Below, one piece after another: positions 7,118 to 10,325 of a stretch of DNA of 10,325 nt. The stretch's first letter is position 1. The number at the start of each line of letters is the position of its first letter. The translations under genes were made by a program, and so were the position numbers. The stretch is from contig DBVZ01000104.1 of the NCBI GenBank assembly GCA_002308255.1, forward strand, positions 1-10,325, in the 5' to 3' direction. The notes under the pieces are model-generated. The model made no database searches, was not told the DNA's origin, and saw only the letters and a list, made by a program, of their open reading frames with translations. Source of the DNA: Lachnospiraceae bacterium UBA1251 (GTDB lineage Bacteria; Bacillota; Clostridia; Lachnospirales; Lachnospiraceae).

Positions 7118-7141
7118 CTTTCCTGTACCGGGTTTTATAAT
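7108..7141 (+). terminator. Weak hairpin spanning the AAA+ ATPase stop codon
   Basis: A 7-bp perfect stem (ACAGGAA at 7108-7114 pairing with 7120-7126) has a 5-nt loop that contains the TAA stop codon. It is followed about 6 nt later by an AT-rich run (TTTTATAATTTT). The stem is short and AT-containing and the T-run is not immediately adjacent, so it may be a leaky terminator or only a local mRNA structure before the permease gene. Confidence 0.3.
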
Positions 7142-7144
7142 TTT

Positions 7145-8011
7145 ATGCTTGATCTGCTGACCGATGTCATTCTCGATACACTGAAGATCCTTCCGTTCCT
7201 GTTCCTGACGTATCTTGCCATGGAATATCTGGAGCACCGGATGGGAAGCCGCGCGGCCGTTTATCTTGCGGAAGCGCGATGGAAAGGACCTCTGATCGGC
7301 GCCGCCGTGGGCGTCGTCCCGCAATGCGGCTTTTCCGCCACCGCAGCGGGCTTTTATTCCGGCGGACTCCTTACGGCCGGTACGCTTCTCGCGGTCTTTC
7401 TGTCAACCTCGGACGAGATGATCCCCGTCATGCTCGGCTCTTCCATCGCAGTCACACGGATCCTGAAGATCCTCGCGTGGAAAGTCGTCATCGCGTCCCT
7501 GACCGGACTCCTCGTGGATTTCATCTTCCGGAAGCGGAAGCGCGCGATCGGAACGGCCCATCATATCAGCGATCTGTGCCATGACGAGAACTGCAGCTGC
7601 GGAGACCACAAAGCCGGCCTTCTCAGGCCGGCTCTCCGTCATACATTAAAAACGATTCTTTTTGTTTTTCTGGTCTCACTCGCCGCAGGACTTCTGATCG
7701 ATCTCATCGGGGAAGCGTCTCTCACGGCATTTCTTACAAAGCATCAGGTCTCCGGCATTTTCTTCGCCGCACTCATCGGGCTGATCCCGAACTGCGCGGC
7801 ATCGGTCATGATCACGACACTGTTCGCAAGCGGCCTCATCACGACCGGACAGCTCATGGCCGGCCTTCTTGTCAGCGCCGGCGTCGGCGTCGCGGTCCTC
7901 TTCCGGAACAACCGGCACTGCATGGCGGAAAACCTGAAGCTCACGGGAATCCTGTACGCCTCCGGGGTGATCTGGGGGCTCATGCTCATGCTCCTTCATG
8001 TGGAGATCTGA
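7145..8011 (+). CDS. Putative manganese/heavy-metal exporter, ArsP_2 (10TM) family permease
   Basis: This 288-residue membrane protein is built from two homologous halves. Matching repeat motifs are VVPQCGFSATAAGFYSGGLL (about 57-76) and LIPNCAASVMITTLFASGL (about 213-231), each starting with a Pro-x-Cys membrane motif. That duplicated layout is typical of the ten-helix heavy-metal exporter family (ArsP_2), often named putative manganese transporter or arsenic efflux protein; the actual ion is not proven. Between the halves is a cytosolic loop rich in metal ligands (about 139-155: HH, CH, C-x-C, D-H), a plausible metal sensor or donor site. The ATG at 7145 is the first start after an in-frame stop at 7115. 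The ribosome site is weak (CCGGG, 12 nt away), and a TATAAT sits just before the start. The gene is 27 nt after the ATPase gene and may be read with it or separately. Confidence 0.82.
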   Translation: MLDLLTDVILDTLKILPFLFLTYLAMEYLEHRMGSRAAVYLAEARWKGPLIGAAVGVVPQCGFSATAAGFYSGGLLTAGTLLAVFLSTSDEMIPVMLGSSIAVTRILKILAWKVVIASLTGLLVDFIFRKRKRAIGTAHHISDLCHDENCSCGDHKAGLLRPALRHTLKTILFVFLVSLAAGLLIDLIGEASLTAFLTKHQVSGIFFAALIGLIPNCAASVMITTLFASGLITTGQLMAGLLVSAGVGVAVLFRNNRHCMAENLKLTGILYASGVIWGLMLMLLHVEI

Positions 8012-8044
8012 ATCCTCTTTTCCCCGGAAATGCGCACCGGCTGC

Positions 8045-9538
8045 TTATCTTAAAGCCGCAAACAGCTCCTTCATCGCCGGATAGATCTTCCGGAATTTCC
8101 GGTACTGTTCCTCATACCTTGCGGCGATCTCCGGATCCGGCTCGATCGTCTCGCGGATGCTGATCAGCGCGTCGGCACATGCCTCCACACTCTCATAAGC
8201 GCCGCAGCCGACCATCGCGAGCATCGCCCCGCCGTAGCCCGGGCCTTCCTCCGTCTGCGGAATGTTGAGACGGATATTCAGGATATCCGCGAACATCTTC
8301 CGCCACAGCGGCGATCTTGCCCCGCCGCCGCACAGGCAGCTCTCCTCGATCTTAAGTCCGAGCGACTTCGCGACTTCAAAACTGTCGCGGATCGCGAACG
8401 CGACGCCTTCCAGCACCGCCTGCACGAGATCGGAGCGCGTCGCATCCATGGTCATCCCCGTAAATGTGCCGCGGGCGTCGGTATCGTTGATCGGGCTTCT
8501 TTCTCCCATGAGGTACGGCAGGAAATAGACGCCGTTCCGGCCCATTTTTTCTTCCGTGATGCCGGTCTGTTCCGCCGCGAAATCCGACGTGTTCAGGATC
8601 TCTTCGCAGAACCACTTATTACAGCTCGCCGCGGACAGCATGCATCCCATGAGGTGATATTTCCCGTTCGCGTGCGCAAAAGAATGCAGCGCGTTGTTCG
8701 GGTCGACCCCGAACCGGTCTGCGGAGATAAAGATCGTTCCGCTGGTCCCCAGGGAAATGTTGCAGCTCCCGTCCTTCACGGTTCCTGTCCCGACGGCTGC
8801 CGCCGCGTTGTCGCCCGCGCCGGCAACGACTTTGACGGCCGTCTCCTCCGCCGCTTCAAGACCGATCGCGGCAAGAGCCTCCTTCGTCACAGTTCCGATC
8901 ACTTCGTAGCTCTCGAACAGCTTCGGCATCTGCTCCGCGGAAATACCGCACAGCGCAAGCATTTCCTCTGACCAGCAGCGGTTTTTGACGTCCAGAAGGA
9001 GCATGCCGGAGGCGTCCGAATAATCGCACGCGTGAACGCCGGTCAGCTTGTAGTTGATATAGTCCTTCGGAAGCATGATCCTGCGGATCCTGGCGAAATT
9101 CTCCGGCTCGTTTTTCTTCACCCAGAGGATCTTCGGCGCCGTAAATCCGGCAAATGCGATATTGGCTGTCCTCTCCGAAAGAACGGCTTTTCCGATCTCA
9201 TCGTTGAGATACCCGACCTCCTCCGAGGTCCTCCCGTCGTTCCAGAGAATGGCCGGGCGGATCACTTCATCCTTTTCATCCAGGATCACAAGCCCGTGCA
9301 TCTGTCCGCCGCAGCCGATCCCGGCGATCTCTTCCGCCCGGACTCCCGCGCTGTCAGTCAGTTCACGCATGCCTTCCTTCACGGCTTCCCACCAGAGTTC
9401 CGGTTTCTGTTCGCTCCAGCCCGGTTTCGGGAAAATAAGCGGATACTCTTTCGTCACGCTCCCGCGGATCTCCCCGCCTTCCGCCACGAGAAGGATCTTC
9501 ACGGCTGATGTGCCCAAATCAATCCCTAAATAATACAA
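8045..9538 (-). CDS. xylB: Xylulokinase
   Basis: This 497-residue FGGY-family sugar kinase phosphorylates D-xylulose to D-xylulose 5-phosphate with ATP in the cytoplasm, feeding the pentose phosphate pathway. The N-terminal phosphate-1 loop is GIDLGTSAVK (residues 5-14). The xylulokinase-type substrate motif GQMHGLV is at 78-84 (Met80-His81). The catalytic-base aspartate is Asp243 in AGAGDNAAAAVGTG, and ISLGTSGTIF (261-270) and LCGGGARSPLWRKMFADI near the C-terminus complete the ATP site. Length is normal for XylB. The start codon is TTG (minus strand, 9536-9538), supported by a strong AAGGAGG 7 nt upstream and by correct placement of the phosphate loop. Related FGGY kinases for other pentoses or tetroses cannot be fully excluded. 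It lies 87 nt after the DUF4867 gene on the same strand, probably in one operon. Confidence 0.93.
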   Translation of the reverse strand: MYYLGIDLGTSAVKILLVAEGGEIRGSVTKEYPLIFPKPGWSEQKPELWWEAVKEGMRELTDSAGVRAEEIAGIGCGGQMHGLVILDEKDEVIRPAILWNDGRTSEEVGYLNDEIGKAVLSERTANIAFAGFTAPKILWVKKNEPENFARIRRIMLPKDYINYKLTGVHACDYSDASGMLLLDVKNRCWSEEMLALCGISAEQMPKLFESYEVIGTVTKEALAAIGLEAAEETAVKVVAGAGDNAAAAVGTGTVKDGSCNISLGTSGTIFISADRFGVDPNNALHSFAHANGKYHLMGCMLSAASCNKWFCEEILNTSDFAAEQTGITEEKMGRNGVYFLPYLMGERSPINDTDARGTFTGMTMDATRSDLVQAVLEGVAFAIRDSFEVAKSLGLKIEESCLCGGGARSPLWRKMFADILNIRLNIPQTEEGPGYGGAMLAMVGCGAYESVEACADALISIRETIEPDPEIAARYEEQYRKFRKIYPAMKELFAALR

Positions 9539-9545
9539 ATCAGGT

Positions 9546-9552
9546 CCTCCTT
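9546..9552 (-). promoter_or_regulatory. Strong ribosome binding site that fixes the TTG start of xylB
   Basis: Minus strand AAGGAGG, 7 nt before the TTG at 9538. The strong site and spacing support a non-ATG start. The site lies immediately downstream (minus strand) of the hairpin at 9563-9599. Confidence 0.85.
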
Positions 9553-9562
9553 TTTAAAACGG

Positions 9563-9599
9563 GCCCGGCAGAACTCTTCTGCAAGAAGTTCTTCCGGGC
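9563..9599 (-). terminator. Intercistronic hairpin between the DUF4867 gene and xylB (terminator, attenuator or processing element)
   Basis: On the minus strand GCCCGG + AGAACT + CTT pairs with AAG + AGTTCT + CCGGGC, a stem of about 15 bp interrupted by one A/G mismatch and one bulged T, with a GCAG tetraloop. It is followed by CCGTTTTAAAAAGGAGG, that is, a four-T run and then the xylB ribosome binding site. The stem is terminator-grade but the T-run is short, so partial termination or mRNA stabilisation is as likely as full termination. Confidence 0.55.
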
Positions 9600-9625
9600 A
9601 GTCTTTCTAAGCTTTCCGGGCGGCG

Positions 9626-10312
9626 TTACATTCTTCCGCCGTCATACATATGTGCCGCGAGATCGTCGAGCTCCACCGGGAGTTCGTCCTTAAGGTCGAT
9701 ATTGACCCCTTTCAGTCCGGCAAACGCGCCGTCCTTCGCCTCCGGTGCCTCCGGGTGGGCGACCAGCCATTTATTGGCCGCGCGGAGGAGACGGTCTTCC
9801 GCTGCCGCACCGCATCCCGGCGCTTCCAGATTCGTGCCTTTCGGCAGCGCTACCATCGTCTTGAATCCTTTTGCGGGATCCGCATGGCAGGGAGCGTAGT
9901 GCAGGGAAGTCGCGTACACTTCCACAAGAACGCCCGCCGGAACATAAAACGCTTCGCATTTTTCGGTGAGCAGGCAGTTTTTCTCATCGAGATCCTGCTG
10001 ACGGGCAAGGATCAGGATAAAATCTTCCGCTCCGAGATTAAATTCGCTGCTCCGGTGATACTCGAGGCAGTTCAGTTTTGAATTGTGTCCGTTGCACCAG
10101 CCGAACTCCACCGGCAGTCCGCCGAAGAGCGACGGCGCCAGTTTCTTCGCGGCCGGCAGCTCCTGGAGAGCGGGGTCCTCCGCGACGTATTCGGTTCCTT
10201 CCGGAAGCGGGGTCAGCGCCATGAGCGCCGCGGCGATCTCCGCGGTCCCCTGTGCCTCCATGATCCTCCCGTAGGTTTTGAATGCCGGATCATATACACT
10301 TTTAATCTCCAT
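9626..10312 (-). CDS. DUF4867 family protein, cupin-like, in a sugar-utilisation operon
   Basis: This 228-residue soluble protein resembles the DUF4867 family, which as I recall occurs near pentose and other sugar catabolic genes in Firmicutes. No reaction is established. The core looks like a cupin (beta-barrel) with possible metal ligands: His76 in WCNGHNSKL, His86 and Glu90 in LEYHRSSE, and His138 and His143 in SLHYAPCH. The pattern H-x9-H-x3-E plus a later histidine is like metal-dependent sugar isomerases or epimerases with a cupin fold, so an isomerase, mutarotase or similar role on a pentose derivative is a reasonable guess, not a finding. The start is ATG at 10310-10312 with AAGGAG 7 nt upstream, right at the window edge. 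The operon probably continues upstream, beyond the window, and xylB is the next gene downstream. Confidence 0.78.
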   Translation of the reverse strand: MEIKSVYDPAFKTYGRIMEAQGTAEIAAALMALTPLPEGTEYVAEDPALQELPAAKKLAPSLFGGLPVEFGWCNGHNSKLNCLEYHRSSEFNLGAEDFILILARQQDLDEKNCLLTEKCEAFYVPAGVLVEVYATSLHYAPCHADPAKGFKTMVALPKGTNLEAPGCGAAAEDRLLRAANKWLVAHPEAPEAKDGAFAGLKGVNIDLKDELPVELDDLAAHMYDGGRM

Positions 10313-10325
10313 TTTTAAGCTCCTT

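Noticed and set aside
8012..8044. Possible terminator between the converging permease and xylB genes
   Set aside because: Only a 4-bp CCGG repeat could pair, with no clear T-run, so I do not call it.

Overview
The window is GC-rich bacterial DNA, densely packed with genes and carrying strong AGGAGG-type ribosome binding sites. The families present (MntP, AzlCD, AEC carrier, DUF2752, the DUF2201/AAA pair, the ArsP_2-type permease, DUF4867 with xylulokinase) together suggest a Clostridia-type Firmicute, probably a gut Lachnospiraceae relative. This is inferred from gene content and signals; there is no rRNA marker in the window. I see no mobile element, CRISPR array, tRNA or rRNA.

Layout, left to right. 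(1) The 3' part of a SAM-dependent rRNA-type methyltransferase (+), ending at a strong hairpin terminator. (2) A leftward cluster azlC-azlD-mntP: a two-subunit branched-chain amino acid exporter followed by a manganese exporter, driven by an extended -10 promoter. (3) A divergent rightward AEC-family transporter gene. (4) A leftward DUF2752 membrane protein gene, tail to tail with the AEC gene. (5) A rightward block starting from a 59-bp divergent promoter region: a VWA-like DUF2201 protein, a MoxR-like AAA+ ATPase and a ten-helix-type metal permease. (6) A leftward sugar operon entering from the right edge: a DUF4867 cupin-like protein, then xylulokinase (xylB).

How the genes may work together. 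The window is mostly membrane export functions (amino acids, manganese, organic acids/auxin-type substrates, heavy metals) plus pentose catabolism. The VWA-like protein and the AAA+ ATPase are the classic partners of a MoxR-type chaperone/remodelling system, whose substrate cannot be read from this window. Two separate predicted manganese or heavy-metal exporters, MntP and the ArsP_2-type permease, lie about 6 kb apart.

The parts most worth a second look are the VWA/AAA pair (degenerate metallopeptidase motif, uncharacterised ATPase C-terminus, apparently leaderless start), the DUF4867 protein with its histidine/glutamate pattern beside xylB, and the hairpin that abuts the xylB ribosome binding site. 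I did not find a clearly new multi-gene system.
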